DNA from: Pyxidicoccus fallax
GTDB taxonomy: Bacteria; Myxococcota; Myxococcia; Myxococcales; Myxococcaceae
NCBI RefSeq assembly: GCF_012933655.1
Contig: NZ_JABBJJ010000057.1
Span: 1 to 46,569 of the forward strand
DNA length: 46,569 nucleotides
Direction of reading: 5' to 3'
Part shown: positions 31,429 through 39,482 of the stretch, piece after piece
Layout: each line of letters begins with the position of its first letter
Position numbering within the stretch: position 1 is the first letter of the stretch
Made by a program: the position numbers and the translations under genes
Notes under the pieces: model-generated
What the model saw: only the letters and a program-made list of their open reading frames with translations
The model's database searches: none
Told to the model about the DNA's origin: nothing

Positions 31429-32325
31429 ATGGCAGCTCCAACTGCATTCCGCTCTCCCTGCGCATCATGCGAGCGAGAAACAAGGCATTCAGTGCTTCAT
31501 GAAACTATGGATGGGCCGTCTAGCGGAGACGACTATCCAGAGTACATATATTACCAAATCATAAGATGCCTCGGATGCGAGACGATTGCATTTAGGCAAC
31601 ATTCCGAGGACTACGTAACGCCAGGGTACGTCGACGACGAAGGAAACATTCATCCCTCGACAACCACAAACGTCTACCCACGCCTCCTTAAAAACCGACT
31701 CAAACCACATTTATACTGGCCTCATCCGATCCCCGAAATAGTCAGGGATATCTACAACGAAACAATCAATGCAACAAAAGAGAATGCGCTAACACTTGCC
31801 GGAATAGGATTTCGCGCCATTATCGAAGCAATATGCAATGACCAGAAAATCCACGGCAAAGATCTTCAGCGAAAGATTAATGCCCTTGCCCAGAAAGGCA
31901 TGATCTCAAAACTAGAGGAGAAGCGCCTTCATGCCATCAGGTTTCTTGGCAATGATGCAGCGCATGACATCAAGCGCCCGTCGCTTGCGTCCATTCAGGT
32001 TGTTCTTAAGATCGTAGAACATCTGATTGAAAATATTTACATACTCGACGCGGAAACTCAGAGCAACCTAGAGACGGTCATTGATACATATGACGACTTC
32101 AAGGGCGTGCTTGTTGCGAGCATCAAGACTCTCCCTCCGGGGGATGAAAAGCCGCTTACGTCTATTCTTGGCAAGACAATCCGAAGGCTCGTAAATTCGC
32201 TGCCGGCCATGGAGAAGCAGTTGACCGCCGATATCAAAGCCGGCGCTTTCCCTGACTTGGGCATGGGGAAAACTGTGTCCATAAAGAATGGCTCACACGT
32301 GGTTCAGTACTACATCAAGACCTGA
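31429..32325 (+). CDS. DUF4145 protein in an AT-rich insertion
   Basis: A 298-aa protein whose DNA is far poorer in G and C than everything around it (one 60-base sample near 31741 is about 42% GC). The N-terminus has a zinc-ribbon pattern, PCASCERETRHSVLHE and later IIRCLGCETIAFRQ. The central DUF4145 block is LTLAGIGFRAIIEAICNDQK, then LQRKINALAQKGMISKLEEK and AIRFLGNDAAHDIKRPSL. DUF4145 is found alone or fused to restriction and other defence enzymes, with unknown biochemistry. The ATG has only a weak GGGATATC upstream. It reads against the truncated ATPase on its right and the remnants on its left. Confidence 0.8.
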   Translation: MAAPTAFRSPCASCERETRHSVLHETMDGPSSGDDYPEYIYYQIIRCLGCETIAFRQHSEDYVTPGYVDDEGNIHPSTTTNVYPRLLKNRLKPHLYWPHPIPEIVRDIYNETINATKENALTLAGIGFRAIIEAICNDQKIHGKDLQRKINALAQKGMISKLEEKRLHAIRFLGNDAAHDIKRPSLASIQVVLKIVEHLIENIYILDAETQSNLETVIDTYDDFKGVLVASIKTLPPGDEKPLTSILGKTIRRLVNSLPAMEKQLTADIKAGAFPDLGMGKTVSIKNGSHVVQYYIKT

Positions 32326-32575
32326 GGCTGGGCGTGGGAAGCTGGCGTGGGAAGCTCTTTTCGCGTCCGTCCGCAGCGAGGCGCAGCCCCCGCCAGACGC
32401 CCACCGGGTCCAGAACCAACAACTGGGCGCCTGTGTCGAGCATCCCCTCGGCCAGCTTAGAGGCGCCGTACGTCTTCCCCGCGCCGCGGCGGGCGAGGAA
32501 GGCGAACGTCTGCGTCACCGCGTCCAGCGGCAGGTGCAGGTCCTTCGACAGCTCGATGTCCTTCCGCTCACCCAC
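32315..32575 (-). pseudogene. Truncated HerA/FtsK-like P-loop ATPase, N-terminal part
   Basis: From a GTG at 32575 (overlapping the upstream stop) the frame reads DIELSKDLHLPLDAVTQTFA, FLARRGAGKTYGASKLAEGM and LLVLDPVGVWRGLRLAADG. GAGKT is a Walker A motif and the set matches the start of DUF87/HerA-type ATP-binding proteins carried by phages and mobile elements. After about 70 residues the match stops and a short unrelated tail ends the frame. Walker B and the C-terminal half are missing. The break coincides with the right edge of the AT-rich DUF4145 segment, so that segment probably interrupted or replaced the rest of the gene. Confidence 0.65.
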
Positions 32576-32996
32576 GGGGCGCCCCCTTCCGTGCCCGCCG
32601 GGTGACGAGCGCCGGCCGGCCCAGCGTCGCCGCCAGCTCCCCCTCACGCACGACGGTAAGGCGCAGCTCCTCGCACGAGAAGAGGTAGGTGAGGAGGCTG
32701 CGGGACGCTGGGTTGTTGGCGTCGCCCATGAGCCGGAGACGCAGGCCGTTGAGCGTCAACGAGAGGGCGTGCCGGCGGTTGCGCTGGTCGCAGATGCGGA
32801 AGGGGCGAAGGTGGAAGCCGCTCGCCACAGCGTCCTCGGCGCCGAGCTGGGCGGACTCCTTGGCCACGCCCACCAGCACCTTCTTGGCGCGGACCTGGCC
32901 CGCCTCGCGCTCCCGCTTCGCGTCGGCCAGCGCGCGGGCGACATCTTCCAGCAAGGACCGCAGCCACTTGTCGCCCGTGTCCTTGCCCGCGTGCAC
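32568..32996 (-). CDS. Hypothetical protein upstream of broken ATPase
   Basis: A 142-aa frame from a GTG at 32996; the true N-terminus may lie further right and have been lost when the IS66 element arrived. It contains DKWLRSLLEDVARALADAKR, QLGAEDAVASGFHLRPFRIC and LRLRLMGDANNPASRSLLTY, then a basic tail. I recognise no family. The stop overlaps the start of the truncated ATPase, so the two were a co-translated pair, perhaps an accessory subunit and a motor of a mobile element. Confidence 0.5.
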   Translation of the reverse strand: MHAGKDTGDKWLRSLLEDVARALADAKREREAGQVRAKKVLVGVAKESAQLGAEDAVASGFHLRPFRICDQRNRRHALSLTLNGLRLRLMGDANNPASRSLLTYLFSCEELRLTVVREGELAATLGRPALVTRRARKGAPRG

Positions 32997-33065
32997 CGTA
33001 TCCGTCCGGCGAAGGGTGTCTGCGGGGCATTGCGGAGCTGAGCAGGGCGGGTCATCCCTGGGCGG

Positions 33066-33395
33066 ATGCTGAAGAGAGTCGAGAAGCCGGAGTGGCTGCG
33101 GGTCGCTGAGGAGTTCGAGGCCAGCGGGCTGACGCAGCGAGAGTTCGCCGGGCGCCGGGGACTGCGCCTGAGCACGTTGCAGTCGTGGGTCTACCGTCGC
33201 CGGCGCCAGGGGAGCGCGGTGGCCGAGCCGCCCGTGCGCTTGCTGCCGGTGCAGGTGAGCCGGGCACCCGCGGCGAGCGCTCCCGGCAGCGTGGAGGTCG
33301 TCCTCGTCGGCGGCATGCGGGTGCGAGTCTCCCCGGACGCCGACGTGGACTACGTGGCCCGGTTGGTGGCGGCGCTGGGGCGCACGGCGTGCTGA
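33066..33395 (+). CDS. tnpA: IS66 accessory protein TnpA
   Basis: A 109-aa protein with the IS66 TnpA helix-turn-helix: RVAEEFEASGLTQREFAGRR then GLRLSTLQSWVYRRRR. The second half VEVVLVGGMRVRVSPDADVD followed by YVARLVAALG is also family typical. It overlaps the tnpB start by a few bases. TnpA is a DNA-binding helper for transposition of IS66 elements. With tnpB and tnpC broken it can no longer support transposition on its own. Confidence 0.85.
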   Translation: MLKRVEKPEWLRVAEEFEASGLTQREFAGRRGLRLSTLQSWVYRRRRQGSAVAEPPVRLLPVQVSRAPAASAPGSVEVVLVGGMRVRVSPDADVDYVARLVAALGRTAC

Positions 33396-33754
33396 CGCTA
33401 CCGGCCTCGGTGCGAATCCTGCTGGCCACCTCTCCGGTGGACATGCGCAAGTCGATTGATTGACTCATGGCCCTGGTGCGCACCGCATGGAGCGAGGACG
33501 TCTACTCGGGCCACCTCTTCGTCTTCGTCAGCCGGAGGGGCGACCGGGTGAAGGTTCTCACCTTCAGCCGGGGCGGCTTCGTCCTCTACTACAAGCGCCT
33601 GGAGACGGGCCGCTTCCGGCTGCCGCTGGTGGGCGCGGACGCCCAGTCGGTGCAGTTGGACGCCACGCAGCTGGCGATGCTGCTGGATGGCATCGACGTC
33701 GCCGCGGTGAAGCGCCAGCCTGCTTGGATGCCCCCAGGGCGCACAGGGAGCTGA
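33389..33754 (+). pseudogene. tnpB: IS66 accessory protein TnpB with internal stop
   Basis: From a GTG at 33389 the frame reads LTLPASVRILLATSPVDMRK SID, then a TGA at 33461-33463, then LMALVRTAWSEDVYSGHLFV and VLYYKRLETGRFRLPLV to a stop at 33754. IS66 TnpB normally has a glycine at the place of the stop (the DMRKxFDGL pattern), so a GGA-to-TGA change is likely. The reading after the stop stays in frame and is well conserved, pointing to recent inactivation. A restart at ATG 33467 would lack the N-terminal motif. Confidence 0.85.
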
Positions 33755-33800
33755 GCACGTCACGCGGCGAATGCCCTACCGGATGGGTTGTTGAGCCCGG

Positions 33801-34322
33801 GTGCCCCGAGTCCTCCCCCTCGACCATCACTGCCCCTGGCGCGAAGAAGCCGAGGAGCTCAAGGAGCGCCTCTCTTCGCTGGAGGGGAAGATGGCGGCGC
33901 TGGAGCGTCACGTCTTCGGCAGAAGGGCCGAGCGCCTGCCGCCGGTAGCGGCCGAGCTGCGCGAGGAGGCCACGAGCGCGGAGTCGAAGTCCGCGCGCGA
34001 CGAGGCGGCCCAGAAGAAGCGCCGTGAGCGGGCGGCCCGCAAGGCTCAGGAGTGCCCCACGCGCGAGATTCGGCACGCCGTCCCCGCCGACGAGCGGCAC
34101 TGCCCGGCGTGCGGCAGCGAGGAATTGAAGCCGGTGGGCAAGGGGCGCACCAGCGAGGTGTACGAGTACATACCGGCGCGCTTCGAGCGACAGGTGCACG
34201 TTCGCGAAGTCCTCGGGTGCAAGTGCGGCCAGGTGTTGCCGCGCACCTTTGTTAATGGTCGGGTGATCCGGCTGGTTGATGGCCATCGCCGGAGGCGCGT
34301 CTCAGCGCGCCAAGCGGCTTGA
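33801..34322 (+). pseudogene. tnpC: IS66 transposase TnpC, truncated
   Basis: A 173-aa frame holding only the front of TnpC: a leucine-zipper helix (EEAEELKERLSSLEGKMAAL), the FGRRAERL motif, a charged linker and the zinc-finger region CPACGSEELKPVGKGRTSEV to LGCKCGQVLPRTF. Full IS66 TnpC is about 500 residues, with the DDE catalytic core after this point. Here the frame ends within the repeat shared with 25676-25773, so the catalytic domain is gone. Confidence 0.8.
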
Positions 34323-34331
34323 TGGACATCA
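34233..34331 (+). repeat. IS66-derived end, copy B (right edge of island)
   Basis: The 99-base partner of copy A at 25676-25773, in the same orientation. It includes the last codons of truncated tnpC and stops just before the sulfotransferase stop codon. Confidence 0.85.
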
Positions 34332-35321
34332 CGGGCGAGCGCGCAGGCGCTCATCCTCCAGCGCGTCGTGGACAGGCCGAATCCACCGCTCCGCCAGCTC
34401 GCGTGACAGCGTCGTCACCCGGCGCGCCTTGGTCTCCGTGTCGTCCTCGAAGGTGAGCACGGGGTTCTTCGCGTCGCGCTCCGCGACGGCGCGCAGGTGT
34501 CCGGCCTCCTCCGCCGTGAGCTTCAGGCCGAAGAAGTCCGTGACGATGGCGGCGGCGTCCGTCTGGAGCTGCGTGTAGTTCACCAGCCGCGCCGGGCCCT
34601 GGCGCTCCCGGTAGCCGCGCAGCCCCGCCTCGCAGATGCGAGCCAGGACACGTGCGCCGAACTCCTCCAACGGCATGCCCTCCACCGCCACCGGCTCCAG
34701 GCCGAGCCGTGCCGGCTCCAGCATCCCCGGCAGCATGTGCGCGCCCCGATGGTTCTGGTGCGAGGCCATCACCTCCACCGGGTCCCGGTAGAGGAACAGC
34801 CATGGCACCCCGGGGAAGGCCCGCTGGAGCAGCGGCAGCTCCAGCGCGTGCCACGCGTCCAGCTTGAGGAACACCGCCTCCTCCTCGGGATGGCGCCGCT
34901 GGCCGAGCGCGCCCACCACCGCGCGCAGCCACTCGATGCGCTGCTCGTCCGTGACGCCCGGCACGCGCAGGTGCGCCCGCAGCACCGCGTCCACCGGGCC
35001 CGCCTCGGACAGGACGATGTGCCGGGGCAGCGCCGCGAGCAACTGCGCCACCAGCGTGGAGCCACAGCGGGACATGTGGAAGACGAGCCCGCGCACAGGC
35101 AGCCCCGGCCGCGCCGCGTGCCGCTCCACCAGCGTCTCCAGGGACGTTTGATGGCGGAAGAGCAGGGCGAAGGGGTGGCCCAAACGCCGCTCCAGCGTCT
35201 GGTCGAAGAACGGGTCCGTGAAGCGCCGCGTGCCCAGGTGGCACCAGTCCACGCGCAGCCCGCCCTCGGCCTCGTAGATGCGTCCGGGCACCCAGCCGTC
35301 CAGACTCACGGGGCCACTCAT
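34329..35321 (-). CDS. Sulfotransferase family protein
   Basis: A 330-aa cytoplasmic protein. Its start overlaps the stop of the preceding hydroxylase gene (ATGA). The PAPS 5'-phosphosulfate loop is RGLVFHMSRCGSTLVAQLLA (about 78-97), and the 3'-phosphate site is likely in WLFLYRDPVEVMASHQNHRG. The family moves a sulfuryl group from PAPS to hydroxyl or amine groups of small molecules, sugars or peptides. The acceptor is unknown. Coupled translation with an aspartyl/asparaginyl beta-hydroxylase suggests both modify the same product, possibly hydroxylation followed by sulfation. The 3' end abuts the IS66 remnant but the protein looks complete. Confidence 0.8.
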   Translation of the reverse strand: MSGPVSLDGWVPGRIYEAEGGLRVDWCHLGTRRFTDPFFDQTLERRLGHPFALLFRHQTSLETLVERHAARPGLPVRGLVFHMSRCGSTLVAQLLAALPRHIVLSEAGPVDAVLRAHLRVPGVTDEQRIEWLRAVVGALGQRRHPEEEAVFLKLDAWHALELPLLQRAFPGVPWLFLYRDPVEVMASHQNHRGAHMLPGMLEPARLGLEPVAVEGMPLEEFGARVLARICEAGLRGYRERQGPARLVNYTQLQTDAAAIVTDFFGLKLTAEEAGHLRAVAERDAKNPVLTFEDDTETKARRVTTLSRELAERWIRPVHDALEDERLRARP

Positions 35322-36097
35322 ACCCACCGCTCCCGCCACGTCCGCCGGGCGTCGCGCAGGGCCTCCCGCACGTCCTCGTCCGTGAAGTGGCAGCCCCGCT
35401 CGGCGCCGAGCTTCCGCGCCAGCGCGGTGAAGGCCCGCGTGTCCGCTGTCGCCTCCAGCGCCTCCTGGAGGAATGGTTCCTCCAGCACGAGCTGGCGGAA
35501 CCGCTCGAAGTCATCCGGGAGCGCCATGGCCTCGGCGAAAAGGGCGCGCAGCCAGTCATCCACCACGCAGTCCATCACCAGGTGGACGCGGTCCACGTCG
35601 GTGGGGTTCTCCACGCGGTGAGGACGGTTGAAGTCGAGGTACCAGCACTCCCCCGGCCGCATCACCACGCGCTGGCCCGACAGGAAGAAGGCCACATCCG
35701 GGTGGGTGGCGATGGGCACGTGGAGCCGCACCTCGCCGTCCTCGAAGCCCAGGTTGTAGTCGGTGTGCTCGCGGATGCGCGCGCCCGCCGCGAGCTTCAG
35801 CAGCCTCGCCGAGCCGATGGGGCACCGGAACGCGGCCAGCACCTCGCGAAAGGCGGGGTGGCGCGCGAGCAGCGGCGTGTCCGCGTAGCGCTCCCGGCCC
35901 GTGGGGTCCGGGTAGATGCGTCCCTCCTCGCCCCCTATCGAGCGCAGGGGCACGCCGCTCCACTCGCCCTCGTACTCACGTTTGTTGAAGTGCGGCACCC
36001 AGGCTTCCGGCGGCAGTCGCGCCAGTTCCTCCTGGAGGCGGGCCGCGTCGAAGCGCAGGGGCAGGCGGAGACGTTCGGGCACGGAGAGCGAGGTCAT
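35318..36097 (-). CDS. Aspartyl/asparaginyl beta-hydroxylase family protein
   Basis: A 259-aa Fe(II)/2-oxoglutarate-type oxygenase. The ATG at 36097 starts MTSLSVPERLRLPLRFDAAR; ribosome site is weak. The iron-binding HxD is in ARIREHTDYNLGFEDGEVRL and the 2-oxoglutarate Arg and distal His are in MRPGECWYLDFNRPHRVENP. Such enzymes hydroxylate Asp or Asn of a protein or peptide, or an amino acid in natural-product pathways. The C-terminal about 80 residues (LRALFAEAMALPDDFERFRQ onward) extend beyond the core. It is co-translated with the sulfotransferase and lies 24 bp after the regulator gene upstream on the same strand. Confidence 0.83.
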   Translation of the reverse strand: MTSLSVPERLRLPLRFDAARLQEELARLPPEAWVPHFNKREYEGEWSGVPLRSIGGEEGRIYPDPTGRERYADTPLLARHPAFREVLAAFRCPIGSARLLKLAAGARIREHTDYNLGFEDGEVRLHVPIATHPDVAFFLSGQRVVMRPGECWYLDFNRPHRVENPTDVDRVHLVMDCVVDDWLRALFAEAMALPDDFERFRQLVLEEPFLQEALEATADTRAFTALARKLGAERGCHFTDEDVREALRDARRTWRERWV

Positions 36098-36120
36098 GCG
36101 AGCGACATTCTCGCACGGCC

Positions 36121-37920
36121 TCACCCCAGGCGCGTCGCCCGGTGTGCCGCCTTCGCGCGGGCCAGCGCCGCCTGGGCCCGGGCGAGGGTGCCGCGTGGGT
36201 CCTCCTCGCCCTCCACCTCGACGGCGGCGGACACCACCTCCGGCGCACCGGGCCCGTCCTGGAGCCGGTGACGCACGGCCTCCGTGCCGGCGGCATCCAC
36301 GCCGGGGAGCACCGCCAGCAGCGTCCCGCCCTCCCAGCGCACCGCGAAGCCCGCCGTTCCGACGAGGTCCGCCAGCCGGCGCGCCACGTCCCGGAGCGCG
36401 GCGTCTCCCGCGTCGAAGCCCCGCTCCGCGTTGAGCCGGCCGAGTTCCACCCAATCCACCAGCAGCACGCCGCACGGCACCCCGTCCCGCCGGCAGCGGC
36501 CAATCTCCCGCAGCAGCCGCTCCTCGCCCACGCGCCGCGTGTCCAGCCCCGTCAGCGCGTCCACGCGCGATGGCCGCTCCCGCTCGTCACGGGCGGACGG
36601 CGCGCCGCCCACGTCCGACAGCGTCAGCATCTGCGCCACGCCCCCGGGCACCGGGAAGGGCCGCGCCACCCACCGCAGCCGCCGCGGCCGCGGACGCTCC
36701 AGCGCCAACGTCAGGCGGAAGCCGCGCGAGGACTCGGAGGCCAGGTCCAGCTGCCGCAGCGTGAGCGCCGGGTCCGCCGTCAGCCCCGCCACGTGCTGAC
36801 AGAAGGCCTCGAAGGTGAGCCCCGAGAGGCGCTCCAGCGGCAGGCCCAGCACATCCGCCAGCGCCGCGTTGCCCGCATGGGGCCGGCGTCCGGGCGCCAC
36901 CAGCAGCACGGGCGCCTCCAGCGCGCGCACCGCGTCCGCCAGCACCGCCAGCGCCGCCGCCTCCGTGAGGGACGGCTCCGCCCGCACGGCGTCCGGCAAG
37001 GCGAGCCGCGCCACCTGCCGCGCGCGGGCCCGCTGCTCCAGGTCGCCGGCCACGCGCCGGGCCAGCTCGCGCAGGGCCGCCAGGTCCTCGGCGCCCAGGA
37101 CGAGGGGGCGTGTGTCGATGACGCACAGCGAGCCCAGCACCTCGCCGGCGGACGTCACCAGCGGCGCCCCGGCGTAGCTGCCGACGATGCCATCGCGCAC
37201 CAGCGGGTTGTCGCGAAACACCGGGTGGCGCGCGGCGTCCGGCACCACCAGCGACTCGTGGCCCTGCACCACGTGGTGGCAGAAGGACCAGTCCCTCGGC
37301 GTCTGCCGCGCCTTCGCGAGCGACGGCGGCAGGCCCACGTGCGCCTTGAACCACTGACGGTCTCCCAGCACCAGCGACAGCAGCGCCACCGGCACGCCGA
37401 ACGCCTGCGCCACCTCGGAGACCAGCTCCTGCAGCTCCGCCTCCGGCGGCCCTTCGTCCACCAGCCGCATCGCGTCGATGCGCGCCAGCCGCTGGTGCTC
37501 GTGCTCGGGCGCCGGCTCGGCCGGAGCGGGGAGGGTGGCCCGCTGGCCGGCCAGCACCCGCCGCACCGTGTCCCGCACCAGCTCCGGCGAGGCCCGGCGG
37601 CTCAGCAGCGCCTCGATGCCCAGCACGTCCTTGAGCTGCCAGGCGCGCACGCGCAGCTCGTCGAAGGCCGTCACCACCACCACGCGGGTACCAGTGGAGT
37701 CCGGACGCTCACGCAGCCACGACAGCAGCGCGAAGCCGTCCACCCGCGGCAGCACCAGGTCCGTGACGAGCAGCGTGGGCGCGCCGCGCTGGCGCACCAC
37801 CTCCTGCGCCTCCGCGCCGTCACGCGCCGTCGCTCCCTCCAGCCCCTCCGCCGCGAGCAGCGAGAGGAGTCCGGCGGCGCGAGCGGGGTCGGGCTCGGTG
37901 ATGAGCGCGTACGAGGCCAT
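36121..37920 (-). CDS. Receiver-GAF-PAS protein with degenerate GGDEF domain
   Basis: A 599-aa signalling protein from the ATG at 37920 (MASYALITEPD); an earlier GTG would add 12 residues. A receiver domain covers about 1-120 with the acceptor Asp in TLLVTDLVLPRVDGFALLSW. A GAF domain follows (about 150-300; VSEVAQAFGVPVALLSLVLG, DRQWFKAHVGLPP, WSFCHHVV, GSYAGAPLVTSAGEVLGSLC), the type seen in sensor proteins. A weak PAS-like region lies at about 320-440. The C-terminal domain starts VDALTGLDTRRVGEERLLRE, as in diguanylate cyclases, but the GGDEF site reads WEGGTLLAVL. It therefore should not make cyclic di-GMP and may act as a binding or scaffold module. Confidence 0.82.
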   Translation of the reverse strand: MASYALITEPDPARAAGLLSLLAAEGLEGATARDGAEAQEVVRQRGAPTLLVTDLVLPRVDGFALLSWLRERPDSTGTRVVVVTAFDELRVRAWQLKDVLGIEALLSRRASPELVRDTVRRVLAGQRATLPAPAEPAPEHEHQRLARIDAMRLVDEGPPEAELQELVSEVAQAFGVPVALLSLVLGDRQWFKAHVGLPPSLAKARQTPRDWSFCHHVVQGHESLVVPDAARHPVFRDNPLVRDGIVGSYAGAPLVTSAGEVLGSLCVIDTRPLVLGAEDLAALRELARRVAGDLEQRARARQVARLALPDAVRAEPSLTEAAALAVLADAVRALEAPVLLVAPGRRPHAGNAALADVLGLPLERLSGLTFEAFCQHVAGLTADPALTLRQLDLASESSRGFRLTLALERPRPRRLRWVARPFPVPGGVAQMLTLSDVGGAPSARDERERPSRVDALTGLDTRRVGEERLLREIGRCRRDGVPCGVLLVDWVELGRLNAERGFDAGDAALRDVARRLADLVGTAGFAVRWEGGTLLAVLPGVDAAGTEAVRHRLQDGPGAPEVVSAAVEVEGEEDPRGTLARAQAALARAKAAHRATRLG

Positions 37921-38022
37921 GTCCGTGAGATGCTGCCACGGATACCCGGTTGCCAAAGCCCCCGTACGAGCAGGCAGGCTTTTTCCGTCCCCGGGTTACT
38001 TGAGTTTCACGACAACACGGAA

Positions 38023-39471
38023 TCACTGCCCGCTGCCGGGCGGCGGCTCCGGGGGGACGGGGGCGGCGAGCGACCCCGAGGCGCCCTGGGGGTAGCGGAC
38101 GAACAGGCGCCGGAGGGCATCGCGCTGCCTGCCCAGCTCTTCCCCGCGCGCCACGGCATCCACGGCCAGCATCAGCCCCAGTCCCGCCCACGCGGGGAGC
38201 AGGGGCAGCACCCAGCCCACGTCCGCGGCCAGCCAGCCCACCAGCGCCAGGTGCACGAGCCCCAGCGACAGCGCCGCCCACAGCACCCCGCCAAGCGTGC
38301 GAGCCCGCCGGCCGAGCAGCGCGAAGGCCAGCAGCACCACCGCCGTCTCCAGCACGCCCGCTCCGGCCACGAGTCCGGACGAGCGCAGCAGCCGGTACGA
38401 GCGGAGGTTGTCCAGCGCGAAGGCGTGAATCTCCACGCCGGGCACGGCCACCTGTCCCGGCAGCGTGCTCTGCCCGTGCAGCCCCATCGCGGTGACACCC
38501 ACGAAGACCGTCTTCCCGCGCAGCGCGAGGTCCAGTCCCACCGAGCCCGGGTCCGCGTGCAGCACGTCCGCCAGGCTCACCCGGGGCATCCAGTCCGGCG
38601 AGGGCAGCCGCATCAGCGGAGCGCCCTCATCCGTGGCCGCCAGGGCCATCAGCGACTCGGCCCGCTCGGGCATCAGGTACAGCGCGGTGGCGAGCGCGAG
38701 CGAGGGCCACGTCCTTCCCCCCACGTCCACCACGTAGGGGTAGCGGCGGATGACGCCGTCGCCGTCCACCAGCATGTTGAGGGTGCCGCTGCCCCGCGCC
38801 GCCATGCGCAGCGGGGCGATGCTGCCCGCCATGGAGCGGGCCTGGAGCCGCGGCGTGGTGCCGGCCAGCGACAGGGGCGTGCCGAGCGCCCCGTCGTCGT
38901 CCAGGGGCGTCATCGCCGGCACGTCGTCCGTCAGCGCCGCGGCGCCGAGGATGACGCCGCCGCCCTCGGAGAGCGCCTCGGCCAGCCGGGCATCGCCGTC
39001 CCGCGCGTGCAGCTTCGCCTCCAGGTCCGCCGCGAGCGCCGCGCCCGCGGGCTGCTCCGCGAGGCCGGAAGCGCGCAGGGCCTCCAGCACGTCCTCGCCC
39101 AGCTCCAGCGCGTCGCGGGAGCCGGGCTGGTCGAAGATGATGTCCACGGCCACGGCCGCGGGCCGCTGCGCCGCCAGGGCTCGGAAGGCCCGGGCCCACG
39201 TCGCGCGCGACAGCGGCCACCGCTCGCCGAGCGCGGCCAGCGCGCGGTCATCCACCTCCACCAGCACCAGGTCCGCGCTCCGAGGCACCTCGGGCAGCAG
39301 CCGGCTCACGGCCTGGTCATAGAGGCCGCGCTCCAGGAAGCCGGGCGCGCCGCCCCTCACCGCGGTCACCCCCGCGAGCGCCACGCCCACCAGGGCCCCC
39401 AGGGCCCGGAGGAGGGTGAGGCGTCGCGGGTGGGAGGCGCGGACGGGCTCGGTGGCAGCGGGGGGGCTCAT
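38023..39471 (-). CDS. CHASE2 domain membrane protein
   Basis: A 482-aa inner-membrane protein. One N-terminal helix (LLRALGALVGVALAGVTAV) precedes a large extracytoplasmic CHASE2 sensor domain (about 45-360): LERGLYDQAVSRLLPEVPRS, LVLVEVDDRALAALGERWPL, AVAVDIIFDQPG, and the late LRGKTVFVGVTAMGLHGQST. Three or four helices follow (VLETAVVLLAFALL, LWAALSLGLVHLALVGWLAA, VLPLLPAWAGLGLMLAVDAV), then a short cytoplasmic tail. CHASE2 proteins usually end in an adenylate cyclase or kinase; none is present here. It follows the FecR-domain gene by 11 bp, so it probably signals through a partner. Confidence 0.83.
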   Translation of the reverse strand: MSPPAATEPVRASHPRRLTLLRALGALVGVALAGVTAVRGGAPGFLERGLYDQAVSRLLPEVPRSADLVLVEVDDRALAALGERWPLSRATWARAFRALAAQRPAAVAVDIIFDQPGSRDALELGEDVLEALRASGLAEQPAGAALAADLEAKLHARDGDARLAEALSEGGGVILGAAALTDDVPAMTPLDDDGALGTPLSLAGTTPRLQARSMAGSIAPLRMAARGSGTLNMLVDGDGVIRRYPYVVDVGGRTWPSLALATALYLMPERAESLMALAATDEGAPLMRLPSPDWMPRVSLADVLHADPGSVGLDLALRGKTVFVGVTAMGLHGQSTLPGQVAVPGVEIHAFALDNLRSYRLLRSSGLVAGAGVLETAVVLLAFALLGRRARTLGGVLWAALSLGLVHLALVGWLAADVGWVLPLLPAWAGLGLMLAVDAVARGEELGRQRDALRRLFVRYPQGASGSLAAPVPPEPPPGSGQ

Positions 39472-39482
39472 GCGGACGGAAC

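Larger units (their letters stand above)
33018..34331 (+). mobile_element. Decayed IS66-family insertion sequence
   Basis: Contains the three-gene IS66 order: tnpA intact, tnpB with an internal stop, and tnpC reduced to its N-terminal third. The right boundary is taken from the end of the repeat shared with 25676-25773; the left boundary is approximate. I could not find convincing terminal inverted repeats, so the ends need comparison with related elements. Confidence 0.75.

Noticed and set aside
37921..38022. Terminator or sigma-54 promoter between the CHASE2 gene and the receiver-GAF gene
   Set aside because: There is only a weak AAAGCC/GGCTTT pairing, and a TGGCA without the matching TTGC element at the right distance.
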